64,000 bases of DNA from Clostridiales bacterium Firm_07 (lineage in GTDB: Bacteria > Bacillota > Clostridia > Oscillospirales > CAG-272). The position numbers and the translations under genes are program-made. The stretch covers positions 50,858 through 114,857 of the forward strand of contig LVAM01000017.1 in assembly GCA_001604005.1 (NCBI GenBank). Reading direction: 5' to 3'. The notes under the pieces were generated by a model. That model was not told where the DNA came from, did not search any database, and saw nothing but the letters and a program-made list of their open reading frames with translations. Positions 42,531 to 50,753 of the stretch are shown in pieces. Each line of letters opens with the position of its first letter. The stretch's first letter is position 1.

Positions 42531-42560
42531 AGTATACCACAGGGTAAGTGGGTAAATCAA
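42531..42560 (-). promoter_or_regulatory. Promoter of iscR
   Basis: Minus strand TTGATT, 18 bases, TATACT. The spacer ACCCACTTACCCTGTGG is a candidate regulator site. Confidence 0.72.
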
Positions 42561-42599
42561 GCCCCTTTGCCGCTCTGAAAAAAATTTTTTATTTACCTA

Positions 42600-42628
42600 T
42601 TGACATAGTAGGCAAATGGCTGTATACT
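42600..42628 (+). promoter_or_regulatory. Promoter of the iscS operon
   Basis: TTGACA, 17 bases, TATACT. The imperfect dyad CCTATTGACATAGTAGG covers the -35 and is a candidate IscR operator. Confidence 0.8.
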
Positions 42629-42656
42629 ATTACTGTAAGGCAAAGGGGGAATCAAA

Positions 42657-43844
42657 ATGAAAATATACGCAGACAACGCCGCGACGACCAAAATGAGCAA
42701 AACCGCGATCGCGGCGATGATGCCCTATATGGAAGAATATTTCGGCAACCCGTCAAGCCTTTATACGGCGGGGCAAAAAGCCAAAGAGGCAATCGAGAGC
42801 GCGCGGGCAACCGTTGCGGAACTGATCGGCGCAGACCCGCGCGAGATCGTTTTCACGTCGGGCGGCTCGGAAAGCGACAATCAGGCGATCCTCTCCGCCG
42901 CCGCGCTCGGCCGCGCGGCGGGGAAACGGCATATCGTCAGCGACGGGATCGAGCACCACGCGGTGCTGCATACGCTGAAAAAGTTGGAGCGCGAGGGCTT
43001 TGAAGTGACTTATCTCCCCGTGCACGAAAACGGCATCGTGCGCCCCGAGGAGCTTGAAAACGCGCTCCGCGAGGACACTTGTCTCGTATCCGTGATGTAT
43101 GCGAACAACGAGATCGGCACGGTGCAACCGATCTGCGAGATCGGCGCGCGATGTCGACAGCGCGGCATCCTGTTCCACACCGACGCGGTGCAGGCGGTCG
43201 GGCATATCCCGATCAACGTGGCAAAAGATCACGTCGACCTCCTCTCGGCTTCGGCACACAAATTTCACGGACCGAAGGGCGTGGGGTTTCTCTATGCCCG
43301 TCGCGGCGTCAAACTCTCCAACCTGATCGAAGGCGGCGCGCAGGAGCGCGGCAAGCGCGCGGGCACCGAAAACGTACCGGGGATCGTGGCGATGAGCGCG
43401 GCCATGCGGGAAGCGGTAGAAAAGATGGACGAAAACGCGCAAAAACTCATAACGTTGCGGGACTATTTGATCGCGGGGCTGTCCGAGATCCCGCATTCCG
43501 CCCTCAACGGCGACGCCGCGCGGCGTCTGCCTTCCAACGTTAATTTCTGCTTTGAAGGCATTGAGGGCGAATCGCTTCTTCTCCTCTTGGACGACCTCGG
43601 CATCGCGGCGTCTTCCGGCTCGGCGTGCACTTCCGGCTCGCTCGATCCCAGCCACGTGCTGCTTGCCATCGGCAGGGTGCATGACGTGGCGCACGGTTCG
43701 CTGCGCCTCTCGCTCGGCGAAGACACGACGCGCGAGGAAGTCGATTATATCGTCGAATCGGTGAAGAACGTGGTGGAAAAACTGCGGAGTTTCTCCCCGG
43801 TTTGGCGGGATCTTACAGCGGGCAAAACGAAATTTTATCTGTAA
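42657..43844 (+). CDS. iscS: Cysteine desulfurase (IscS/NifS)
   Basis: 395-aa PLP enzyme that takes sulfur from cysteine for Fe-S clusters and tRNA thiolation. N-terminal YADNAATTKMS, the PLP lysine in SASAHKFHGPKG, and the catalytic cysteine in SSGSACTSGSLDPSHVL are all present; the long loop around the cysteine marks group I (IscS/NifS). First gene of iscS-iscU-metY-cysK. Also the probable sulfur donor for ThiI encoded elsewhere in the window. Confidence 0.95.
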   Translation: MKIYADNAATTKMSKTAIAAMMPYMEEYFGNPSSLYTAGQKAKEAIESARATVAELIGADPREIVFTSGGSESDNQAILSAAALGRAAGKRHIVSDGIEHHAVLHTLKKLEREGFEVTYLPVHENGIVRPEELENALREDTCLVSVMYANNEIGTVQPICEIGARCRQRGILFHTDAVQAVGHIPINVAKDHVDLLSASAHKFHGPKGVGFLYARRGVKLSNLIEGGAQERGKRAGTENVPGIVAMSAAMREAVEKMDENAQKLITLRDYLIAGLSEIPHSALNGDAARRLPSNVNFCFEGIEGESLLLLLDDLGIAASSGSACTSGSLDPSHVLLAIGRVHDVAHGSLRLSLGEDTTREEVDYIVESVKNVVEKLRSFSPVWRDLTAGKTKFYL

Positions 43845-43857
43845 GGAGTGTAGAAAA

Positions 43858-44265
43858 ATGGCATTATACAGCGAAAAAGTGATGGATCATTTCCGCAATC
43901 CGCGCAACGTCGGCGTGATTGAGGACGCGGACGGCGTGGGGGAAGTCGGCAACGCGAAATGCGGCGACATTATGAAAATGTATCTGAAAATCGAAGACGA
44001 CACGATCCGCGACGTCAAGTTTGAAACCTTCGGCTGCGCCAGCGCCGTGGCGTCGAGCTCCATGGCGACCGAACTCATCAAAGGGCAACCGGTCTCGGAC
44101 GCGCTGAAACTGACGAACAAGGCGGTGGCGGAAGCATTGGACGGTCTGCCGGACTATAAAATGCACTGTTCGGTCCTGGCGGAAGAAGCGATCAAAAAAG
44201 CACTGGACGACTATTACGAAAAACACCCCGAGAAAAGAAAGGAAAAAGAAAATGAGCACATATAA
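43858..44265 (+). CDS. iscU: Fe-S cluster assembly scaffold IscU/NifU N-terminal type
   Basis: 135-aa scaffold on which clusters are built. The three ligand cysteines are in NAKCGDIMKMY, FGCASAVASSSMATELI and MHCSVLAEEAI, with the aspartate after the first. The C-terminal tail is charged (EKRKEKENEHI) and overlaps the metY start by 14 bases. 13 bases after iscS. Standard partner of the desulfurase. Confidence 0.95.
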   Translation: MALYSEKVMDHFRNPRNVGVIEDADGVGEVGNAKCGDIMKMYLKIEDDTIRDVKFETFGCASAVASSSMATELIKGQPVSDALKLTNKAVAEALDGLPDYKMHCSVLAEEAIKKALDDYYEKHPEKRKEKENEHI

Positions 44266-45532
44266 ATTCGAAACGCTCCAACTGCACGTGGGGCAGGAAG
44301 AAGCCGATCCCGCGACCGACGCGCGCGCGGTGCCGATCTATCAGACGACCAGTTACGTTTTTCATAATTCCGCGCACGCGGCGGCGCGTTTCGGGCTTGC
44401 CGACGCCGGCAATATTTACGGGCGGCTGACCAATTCGACCCAAGACGTGCTTGAAAAACGCGTCGCCGCCTTGGAGGGCGGCGTGGCGGCTCTGGCGCTT
44501 GCCTCCGGTGCGGCGGCGATTGCCTATACCATCGAGGCGCTGGCAAAAGCGGGCGAACACATCGTGGCGCAAAAGACGATCTACGGCGGCAGTTACAATC
44601 TGCTCTCGCACACGCTCCCGCAATACGGCATCGAGACCACCTTCGTCGACATTCACGATCTTGACGCCGTGAAGGCGGCGATACGCCCCGAAACCAAAGC
44701 GATCTTTGCCGAGACGATGGGCAACCCCAACAGCGACGTTCCGGACATCGAAGCGCTGGCAGCCCTCGCGCACGAAAACGGGATCCCGCTGGTGATCGAC
44801 AACACCTTCGGCACGCCGTATCTCATTCGCCCCATCGAGTACGGCGCGGATATCGTGGTACATTCCGCCACCAAATTTCTCGGCGGGCACGGCACCACGC
44901 TCGGCGGCGTGATCGTGGACAGCGGCAAGTTCCCTTGGAGCGCCGAAAAATATCCGAATATTGCCGCGCCCAACCCCAGTTATCACGGCGTATCCTTTAC
45001 CGCGGCGGCGGGCGCGGCGGCGTTTGTCACCTACATCCGCGCCATTCTCTTGCGCGATACCGGCGCGGCGATCTCGCCTTTCAACGCGTTTTTGCTGTTG
45101 CAAGGCGTGGAAACCCTCTCACTGCGCCTTGAACGCCACGCCGAAAACGCCAAAAAAGTGGTGGAATTTCTCTCCCGCCACCCGCTTGTCGAACGCGTCA
45201 ATCACCCCTCTCTCCCCGATCATCCGCAACACGCGCTGTACGAAAAATATTTTCCGAACGGCGGCGGCTCGATCTTTACCTTTGACGTCAAGGGCGGCAA
45301 AGAAGAGGCGTGGCGCTTTATCGACGCGCTCCGCATCTTTTCGCTCCTCGCCAACGTGGCGGATGTGAAAAGCCTGGTGATCCACCCCGCCTCCACCACG
45401 CACTCGCAACTCTCCGATGAAGAACTGGAAGAGCAAAACATTCACGAAAACACGATCCGCCTCTCGATCGGCACCGAGCACATCGACGACATTATCGCCG
45501 ATCTGGAAAACGGGTTTGCCGCCATTCAATGA
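44252..45532 (+). CDS. metY: O-acetylhomoserine sulfhydrylase (MetY)
   Basis: 426-aa PLP enzyme making homocysteine from O-acetylhomoserine and sulfide. QLHVGQEEADPATDARAVPIY at the start, the PLP lysine in HSATKFLGGHGTTLGG, and HPASTTHSQL near the end are signatures of the Cys/Met-metabolism family; the length and the VPIYQTTSY form favour MetY over cystathionine enzymes. It overlaps iscU, which is notable: sulfur assimilation is coupled to cluster assembly in one operon. Cysteine synthase activity on O-acetylserine is also possible. Confidence 0.92.
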   Translation: MSTYKFETLQLHVGQEEADPATDARAVPIYQTTSYVFHNSAHAAARFGLADAGNIYGRLTNSTQDVLEKRVAALEGGVAALALASGAAAIAYTIEALAKAGEHIVAQKTIYGGSYNLLSHTLPQYGIETTFVDIHDLDAVKAAIRPETKAIFAETMGNPNSDVPDIEALAALAHENGIPLVIDNTFGTPYLIRPIEYGADIVVHSATKFLGGHGTTLGGVIVDSGKFPWSAEKYPNIAAPNPSYHGVSFTAAAGAAAFVTYIRAILLRDTGAAISPFNAFLLLQGVETLSLRLERHAENAKKVVEFLSRHPLVERVNHPSLPDHPQHALYEKYFPNGGGSIFTFDVKGGKEEAWRFIDALRIFSLLANVADVKSLVIHPASTTHSQLSDEELEEQNIHENTIRLSIGTEHIDDIIADLENGFAAIQ

Positions 45533-45544
45533 AAGGAGAAAATT

Positions 45545-46477
45545 ATGGCAAACATTTATAAAAGCGCCGCCGAACTGATCGGCAACACACCGCTGCTTGA
45601 AGTGGTCAACATTGAAAAAGAACGTTCTCTTGCCGCCACGGTGCTCGTCAAGCCGGAGTATTTCAACCCGGCGGGAAGCGTCAAAGACCGCATCGCCAAG
45701 GCGATGATCGAAGACGCGGAAGAAAAAGGGCTCTTAAAGGAAGGCTCGGTCATCATTGAGCCGACTTCCGGCAACACCGGCATAGGGCTTGCCGCCATCG
45801 CCGCCGCAAAGGGCTATCGCATCATTTTGACGATGCCCGAAACGATGAGCGTGGAGCGGCGCAACATTCTTGCCGCCTACGGCGCGGAACTGGTGCTGAC
45901 CGAGGGCGCGAAAGGAATGAAAGGCGCGATCGCCAAAGCCGAGGAACTGGCAAAAGAGATCCCCGACAGTTTCATTCCCGGGCAGTTTGTCAACCCCGCC
46001 AACCCCGCGATCCATAAAGCGACCACCGGCCCCGAGATCTATCGGGATACCGACGGCAAAGTGGATATTTTCGTTGCCGGCGTCGGCACGGGCGGCACGA
46101 TCACGGGCGTCGGTGAATATCTGAAAGCGCAAAACCCCGCCGTGCGTGTCGTGGCGGTGGAGCCGGACGCCTCTCCCGTTCTATCGGAAGGAAGAAGCGG
46201 CGCGCACAAGATCCAGGGCATCGGCGCGGGATTTGTGCCCGACGTACTGAATACCGCCGTTTATGACGAGATTTTCCGCGTGGCAAACGAAGACGCTTTT
46301 GCCACCGCCAAATTGCTGGCGAAAAAAGAGGGCATTTTGGTGGGCATTTCCTCGGGGGCGGCGCTCTTTGCCGCTCTGTCGCTTGCCGAAAAGCCGGAAA
46401 ATAAAGGAAAGACCATCGTGGCTCTTCTCCCCGACAGCGGAGATCGTTATTATTCCACCGCGCTCTTCACGGAATAA
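45545..46477 (+). CDS. cysK: Cysteine synthase (O-acetylserine sulfhydrylase)
   Basis: 310-aa PLP enzyme forming cysteine from O-acetylserine and sulfide. The PLP lysine is in [14 protein letters not shown], the phosphate loop is [24 protein letters not shown] binds substrate, and [14 protein letters not shown] closes the site. Last gene of the isc operon, 12 bases after metY. It supplies the cysteine that IscS consumes, so the operon is a self-contained sulfur loop. Confidence 0.95.
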   Translation: MANIYKSAAELIGNTPLLEVVNIEKERSLAATVLVKPEYFNPAGSVKDRIAKAMIEDAEEKGLLKEGSVIIEPTSGNTGIGLAAIAAAKGYRIILTMPETMSVERRNILAAYGAELVLTEGAKGMKGAIAKAEELAKEIPDSFIPGQFVNPANPAIHKATTGPEIYRDTDGKVDIFVAGVGTGGTITGVGEYLKAQNPAVRVVAVEPDASPVLSEGRSGAHKIQGIGAGFVPDVLNTAVYDEIFRVANEDAFATAKLLAKKEGILVGISSGAALFAALSLAEKPENKGKTIVALLPDSGDRYYSTALFTE

Positions 46478-46512
46478 AATTCCTTCCGACGCGGCTCTTA
46501 CAAAAAACAAAA

Positions 46513-46551
46513 GGGCGGGTGCGCGCCTTTCGGCGCGCACCCGCGCTTTTT
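46513..46551 (+). terminator. Terminator of the isc-metY-cysK operon
   Basis: A 13-bp G+C-rich stem (GCGGGTGCGCGCC and complement) around TTTC, followed by GCTTTTT. Confidence 0.88.
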
Positions 46552-46559
46552 CGATAAGG

Positions 46560-46588
46560 TTGACAAGCGTCGTCGAATGTGCTATACT
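46560..46588 (+). promoter_or_regulatory. SigA-type promoter of the lipoprotein gene
   Basis: TTGACA, 17 bases ending TGTGC, TATACT. Confidence 0.87.
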
Positions 46589-46634
46589 GCAAATAGCGTC
46601 AAACGACGCAAAAATAAAGGAGGGTATATTCTTT

Positions 46635-48239
46635 ATGAAGAAAATGCGCATTCTTTCACTTTTGACAATGCTTCTTTGCGTTGCTCTGCTTTTCGCCGCT
46701 TGCGGCCGCGGAGCAAAGGAACTCGGCGTCAAAAAGATCTTTGACGAACTCAAAGCGGACACCGCAGACTCCCCGCGTTTTGAGAGCGCCGCGAAGTTGA
46801 GCCTGGAAGGCGGTCTTGTCGACAACACGACTGAACTTGCCCTGTTCAGCAAAACGACCGGCGGTCTTGCCACCCAAACCGTTTTCAACATTGTTGCAAA
46901 CAGCGTGGTCGGCACCTTTACCGAGACCGACACCACCGATTATGGCATTGACCTTTATACCAACAGCGCTCCCGGCTATCCCATTTCGTTTTTCGTCGTG
47001 GAGACCGCCACGACCGGCGTGGACAAAGTGACTTACACCACCGCTCTTTATGCCGCAAACGGCACCAAAGTGGCGGAAGTCAACCGCGGGAACGTCGCTC
47101 CCGAACTGAAACTGGATCTGCTCCGTTTTGACGAGAAATGCTATCGCGTGGCAAAGGACGGCGCCATCACCGAGGCGTTTGCCCGCAGCGAGTTTGCCGG
47201 CGCCCTGCCGACGCTCGTTGCCGCTACCGAAAAATACTATTATACAAGCGTGGCGGCGCCCGATAACGGTTTCCTTGTCTTTGACAAAGAACTGCAACCC
47301 GTTTCCTCTTTCGTTTTCCCCTCTTACGCGAACAATGCGTTTTACCGTGTGCTGAATAACGGCAACGTTCTGATCCAATATCGGCAAAAACTGCCTGCCG
47401 ACGCCGAAAAATACGATCTGATCGAAGAAACGGCGGGTACGGTCGTCAAATATACCCTGGTGCAACAGATCTTCAATGCCAAAAAAGGTTCTGTGAAAAA
47501 TCTGAAAACCGGTTATTCGTTCGACGTCACTTTCGCGGCGCGCGACACGCTGCCGGCAAACGATTTTATGCAATCGATTGATAAGAGCATCAAAAACATC
47601 ATCGTCGGCTACAAGATCGAAAACAACCGCGTTTCCACGACCGGTGCGGAAATGCTGCTCCTCTCGATCACCAATCAAGGCTCCGTCAACGCGATCCTCA
47701 ACCGCTTCGCAGAAGGACAGAGCGGGTTCTTCAACGTTCCTGCCGACGGCGTTGTCGCGGCAAGCGACGTTTTGGGACGTCTCTTCCTCTATAATGAAAA
47801 AGGCAAACTGATCGGCGAGGTGACCGGCGCGCAGGATATGACCGAGTCTTACGTGATCGGCTCCGCCAAAATTTATGATTACGCAATGAATGCCGTTTAC
47901 GACTACGCGACGGAAGGTTATACGTACTTCAACAAGATGAAATCCGGCGTGATCCTCACCAAAGAAGATTCCGCGGGCGTCGACGAATATTATCTGTACG
48001 CAAACGGAAATCTGACGAAACTTTCCGAGGGCACGAATCTGATCTTCTCCCGCATCTCCGATCGCGTGTATCAGCTCCGCAACGTCACCACGGGCGTATA
48101 CACGTATTACAACGATCTCGGCACGCAACTGCTGCAAACCAAGAGCGCCGTTTCCCAAAGAACTTCCGGTGACAAAGCATATCTTGTCAGCTACTACAAT
48201 ACCGAAACCGACCAAACCGAGTTTTACCGCGTCGGTTGA
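46635..48239 (+). CDS. Large secreted lipoprotein of unknown function
   Basis: 534 aa. Signal peptide with lipobox LLFAAC; the lipid-bearing cysteine is residue 23. The mature protein is rich in short beta strands (for example VYDYATEGYTYFNKM and NVTTGVYTYYNDL) and aromatic-glycine turns, suggesting a beta propeller or repeated blades. No enzyme motif is seen. The chosen ATG follows AGGAGGG; the frame is open further upstream through cysK, but promoter and signal peptide fix the start. Monocistronic with a strong promoter and terminator. Family not recognised. Confidence 0.82.
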   Translation: MKKMRILSLLTMLLCVALLFAACGRGAKELGVKKIFDELKADTADSPRFESAAKLSLEGGLVDNTTELALFSKTTGGLATQTVFNIVANSVVGTFTETDTTDYGIDLYTNSAPGYPISFFVVETATTGVDKVTYTTALYAANGTKVAEVNRGNVAPELKLDLLRFDEKCYRVAKDGAITEAFARSEFAGALPTLVAATEKYYYTSVAAPDNGFLVFDKELQPVSSFVFPSYANNAFYRVLNNGNVLIQYRQKLPADAEKYDLIEETAGTVVKYTLVQQIFNAKKGSVKNLKTGYSFDVTFAARDTLPANDFMQSIDKSIKNIIVGYKIENNRVSTTGAEMLLLSITNQGSVNAILNRFAEGQSGFFNVPADGVVAASDVLGRLFLYNEKGKLIGEVTGAQDMTESYVIGSAKIYDYAMNAVYDYATEGYTYFNKMKSGVILTKEDSAGVDEYYLYANGNLTKLSEGTNLIFSRISDRVYQLRNVTTGVYTYYNDLGTQLLQTKSAVSQRTSGDKAYLVSYYNTETDQTEFYRVG

Positions 48240-48251
48240 TCGCAAACACAA

Positions 48252-48280
48252 AAAAACAGGCGGCTCTGCCGCCTGTTTTT
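48252..48280. terminator. Bidirectional intrinsic terminator
   Basis: A 13-bp stem (AAAAACAGGCGGC and complement) around TCT, with T runs both ways. Serves the lipoprotein and GDPD genes. Confidence 0.9.
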
Positions 48281-48286
48281 CTTTAT

Positions 48287-49111
48287 TTATTTGAGTTGTG
48301 TTTCGGGGCGATAATGCTCAAAGATCACGGCGTCGGCGCCCGCTCCCGCGCCGGGGGCGCGCGCCGTCCACGCCACGCGCATCGCGCCGAGGCGCTCCGC
48401 GAAACGCACGGTACGCGGCTTTTCACCGATACGATAAGCAATGAAATGCGGTCTTGCCGCGAAATTGAAAAATACGTTTCCGAGCAATCTGCCCGTCGCG
48501 GCGGAAAAACCCTCTTTTTTATACAGCGAGGGGGGCTGTGCCAACTGCCCGCGCAAGACCTCGGGGGCGTGAAAACGGAACCACGCCACGATGAAGGGAT
48601 TGAAACTCTCCACGCAATACGCGCCCGAATACGCGCGCAGCATCGCCAACGTCCGGCGACAAAGTTCTTTGTTGCGCCGTCCGTTTTTCAGTTCCACGAT
48701 GATCGGCACCCGCCCGCCGACGGTTTCCAGCACGTCGGCAAAAAGCGGCACGGTATCCTTCGTTTCACCAAGGCAAAGGCCGCGAAGTTCGGCATAGTCC
48801 ACCTCGTCCACCCGCGCTTCTTTCCCGCACACGCGCGTGAGCGTGTCGTCGTGGAAAACCACGATCTGTCCGTCGCGGCTGAACTGCACGTCAAGTTCGA
48901 TCCCGTATCCCGCCGCCGCCGCGCGCGCAAACGCCGTCAGCGAGTTTTCGGCAATACTCCCGTCCTTTTCATACAATCCGCGATGCGCGAAATTGCGCCC
49001 CGCAAAGGGGGCTTTTTTCTTGTTTCCCGCGCGCCGCGGCGCAAAGAGGAAAAACGGCAACAGCACGCACAACGCCGCAAGGACGATCAGGGCGATCCAT
49101 CCGCCGCCCAT
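48287..49111 (-). CDS. Membrane-anchored glycerophosphodiester phosphodiesterase (GDPD)
   Basis: 274 aa. One N-terminal transmembrane helix (about residues 5-25), then the TIM-barrel GDPD domain: NFAHRGLYEKDGSIAENS, GIELDVQFSRDGQIVVFHDDTLTR with the metal ligands E, D and H, and VPIIVELKNG. Hydrolyses glycerophosphodiesters from lipids or teichoic acids, and probably faces outside. Two bases downstream of the transporter gene on the same strand, so co-transcribed. Confidence 0.9.
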   Translation of the reverse strand: MGGGWIALIVLAALCVLLPFFLFAPRRAGNKKKAPFAGRNFAHRGLYEKDGSIAENSLTAFARAAAAGYGIELDVQFSRDGQIVVFHDDTLTRVCGKEARVDEVDYAELRGLCLGETKDTVPLFADVLETVGGRVPIIVELKNGRRNKELCRRTLAMLRAYSGAYCVESFNPFIVAWFRFHAPEVLRGQLAQPPSLYKKEGFSAATGRLLGNVFFNFAARPHFIAYRIGEKPRTVRFAERLGAMRVAWTARAPGAGAGADAVIFEHYRPETQLK

Positions 49112-49113
49112 CG

Positions 49114-50556
49114 TCAGTCGCCCTCGATCGCGGCAAGCCCGCGCGCGTTATCCACTTTCCGCGCCCGTATATTTTTCACAAGCAACGTAAAGACAACGAA
49201 ACTGAAAAGTGACAGCGCGCCCGCGTATACGGGAAGCGCGCGCCAGGCAAGCGTGGCTTTGAACACAAGCCCCAAAAGGATCGGCGTAACGGTCTGCGCC
49301 GACATACTTGCCGCATAGTAAAAGCCCGTAAACTTGCCGATCTTTTTGCTCGAACAAAGTTCCACCACCATCGGGAACGAGCAGTTATGCACCAGCGCCA
49401 TGCCAAAGCCTTTGACCGCCCAAACGGCGAAAAGCAAAGCTGGAAACGCAAATTCTCCGTGGGCGCCGGTCACGCGTCCCGTGGGCGCGACAAAGCACAT
49501 TACGGCAAGGGCAAGAACGGTCAGGGCAAGTCCGCCCGAGATCGTCCATTTGCGTCCGATCTTATCGGCGATCATACCCGCGATGGCAAATCCCGCCACG
49601 CTTGCCACGCCGCCGATGATGGTCAGGAGCATTGTGGAACCCGAAGACGAATTGAGATAATAGATGACGTAGTTACCGATATAGGTGCCGATGGCGTTGT
49701 CCGCCATAAACCACAAAAACTCCGCGCCGAGAATGGCAAAAAGCATCCGACGGTTGGCGCGCGACATCGGCGCGTCGTCACTGACGGGGTTTTCCACGGC
49801 GGCAAGACGCTCGCCCTCTTCCATTTCCTCGCGCATTTCCTCGGCGATCTTGTTCTCCCGCACCGTGAAAAAGAGCACGAACGCCGAGAGGACCATCAGA
49901 AGCGACGCGACGATGAAGGGAATCTCGATGATCCAAAGTTTGCGCGCGGCGTCGGGCGCGTTGATATAATCGGAAAGTTTTAGGAAAATGCCGAGCACGG
50001 TGGCGAAAGCGCCGCCGAGATACCCCATAATATTGATGATGCCGTTCGCTTTCGCGCGCAACGGTTTGGGGGTAATGTCCGGCATCAGCGACACCGCGGG
50101 GTTGCGGTAAAGCATCATAAACATCAGCACGATCGCCATCACGACGACCATTCCGACGATCTTGTTTTGATGGAAGAAAAGCGGGATAAAGGGGAACGCC
50201 ACGGCGGAAACCATCGTACCGACGAGGATATAGGGCATTCGTTTGCCGATGGACGTGTGCGTTTTATCCGAAAGATTGCCGAAGATCGGCAGTAAAATGA
50301 GCGCGGCAAGGTTGTCGCACGCCATAATGATGCCCACGATCCATTGCACGTTGAGGATCTTGTCGGGGTCGCCCGCTTTGAGTTCGGCGGAAGAGAGGTT
50401 GTACATTCTCCGCGCGAAAATGTCGGTCAGGAAGGTCGGGCACCACGAATCGTAGACCTGCCAGAGGAGCAGTATGCCGAAAAAGGCAAAACCGATGAGC
50501 ATCGTGCGGCGATAATTGAGGCGCAAAACGCTTGTTTTTGACTTGGTTTCTTGCAT
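49114..50556 (-). CDS. MFS/GPH-type sugar transporter
   Basis: 480-aa secondary transporter with about 12 helices. The loop 2-3 motif GNLSDKTHTSIGKRMPYILVG and the long first loop with FLTDIFARRM place it in the SLC45/GPH-like branch of MFS, whose members take up oligosaccharides or glycosides. SNPAVSLMPDI-type residues follow in helix 4 (RNPAVSLMPD). The ATG after AAGGAGAAAAACA is chosen over an in-frame one 11 codons earlier. Divergent from a GH20 gene, suggesting it imports the sugar that enzyme releases or degrades (inference). Confidence 0.85.
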   Translation of the reverse strand: MQETKSKTSVLRLNYRRTMLIGFAFFGILLLWQVYDSWCPTFLTDIFARRMYNLSSAELKAGDPDKILNVQWIVGIIMACDNLAALILLPIFGNLSDKTHTSIGKRMPYILVGTMVSAVAFPFIPLFFHQNKIVGMVVVMAIVLMFMMLYRNPAVSLMPDITPKPLRAKANGIINIMGYLGGAFATVLGIFLKLSDYINAPDAARKLWIIEIPFIVASLLMVLSAFVLFFTVRENKIAEEMREEMEEGERLAAVENPVSDDAPMSRANRRMLFAILGAEFLWFMADNAIGTYIGNYVIYYLNSSSGSTMLLTIIGGVASVAGFAIAGMIADKIGRKWTISGGLALTVLALAVMCFVAPTGRVTGAHGEFAFPALLFAVWAVKGFGMALVHNCSFPMVVELCSSKKIGKFTGFYYAASMSAQTVTPILLGLVFKATLAWRALPVYAGALSLFSFVVFTLLVKNIRARKVDNARGLAAIEGD

Positions 50557-50609
50557 TGTTTTTCTCCTTAGATGTTGTTCTTGCCCCAAAAACGAGGCCT
50601 TTCCCTTCC

Positions 50610-50638
50610 ATTATACGCCTCTTCCCGTTTTTTATCAA
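50610..50638 (-). promoter_or_regulatory. Promoter of the transporter-GDPD unit
   Basis: Minus strand TTGATA, 17 bases, TATAAT. Confidence 0.8.
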
Positions 50639-50688
50639 GACGAAAATGAAAAGCGGAAAAAACGGGGAGTGATTTTTTCTTGCCCCTC

Positions 50689-50717
50689 TTGCAATCCCTT
50701 TTTGCTTATGTTAATAT
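50689..50717 (+). promoter_or_regulatory. Promoter of the glycosidase unit
   Basis: TTGCAA, 17 bases ending TATGT, TAATAT. Weaker -10; back to back with the transporter promoter. Confidence 0.6.
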
Positions 50718-50753
50718 AGGAATACAATTCCAAACACAAATGGGAGGCACATT

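Noticed and set aside
46263..46634. Longer start of the lipoprotein inside cysK
   Set aside because: The frame overlaps the 3' end of cysK, its terminator and the lipoprotein promoter. The ATG at 46635 begins a perfect lipoprotein signal peptide.
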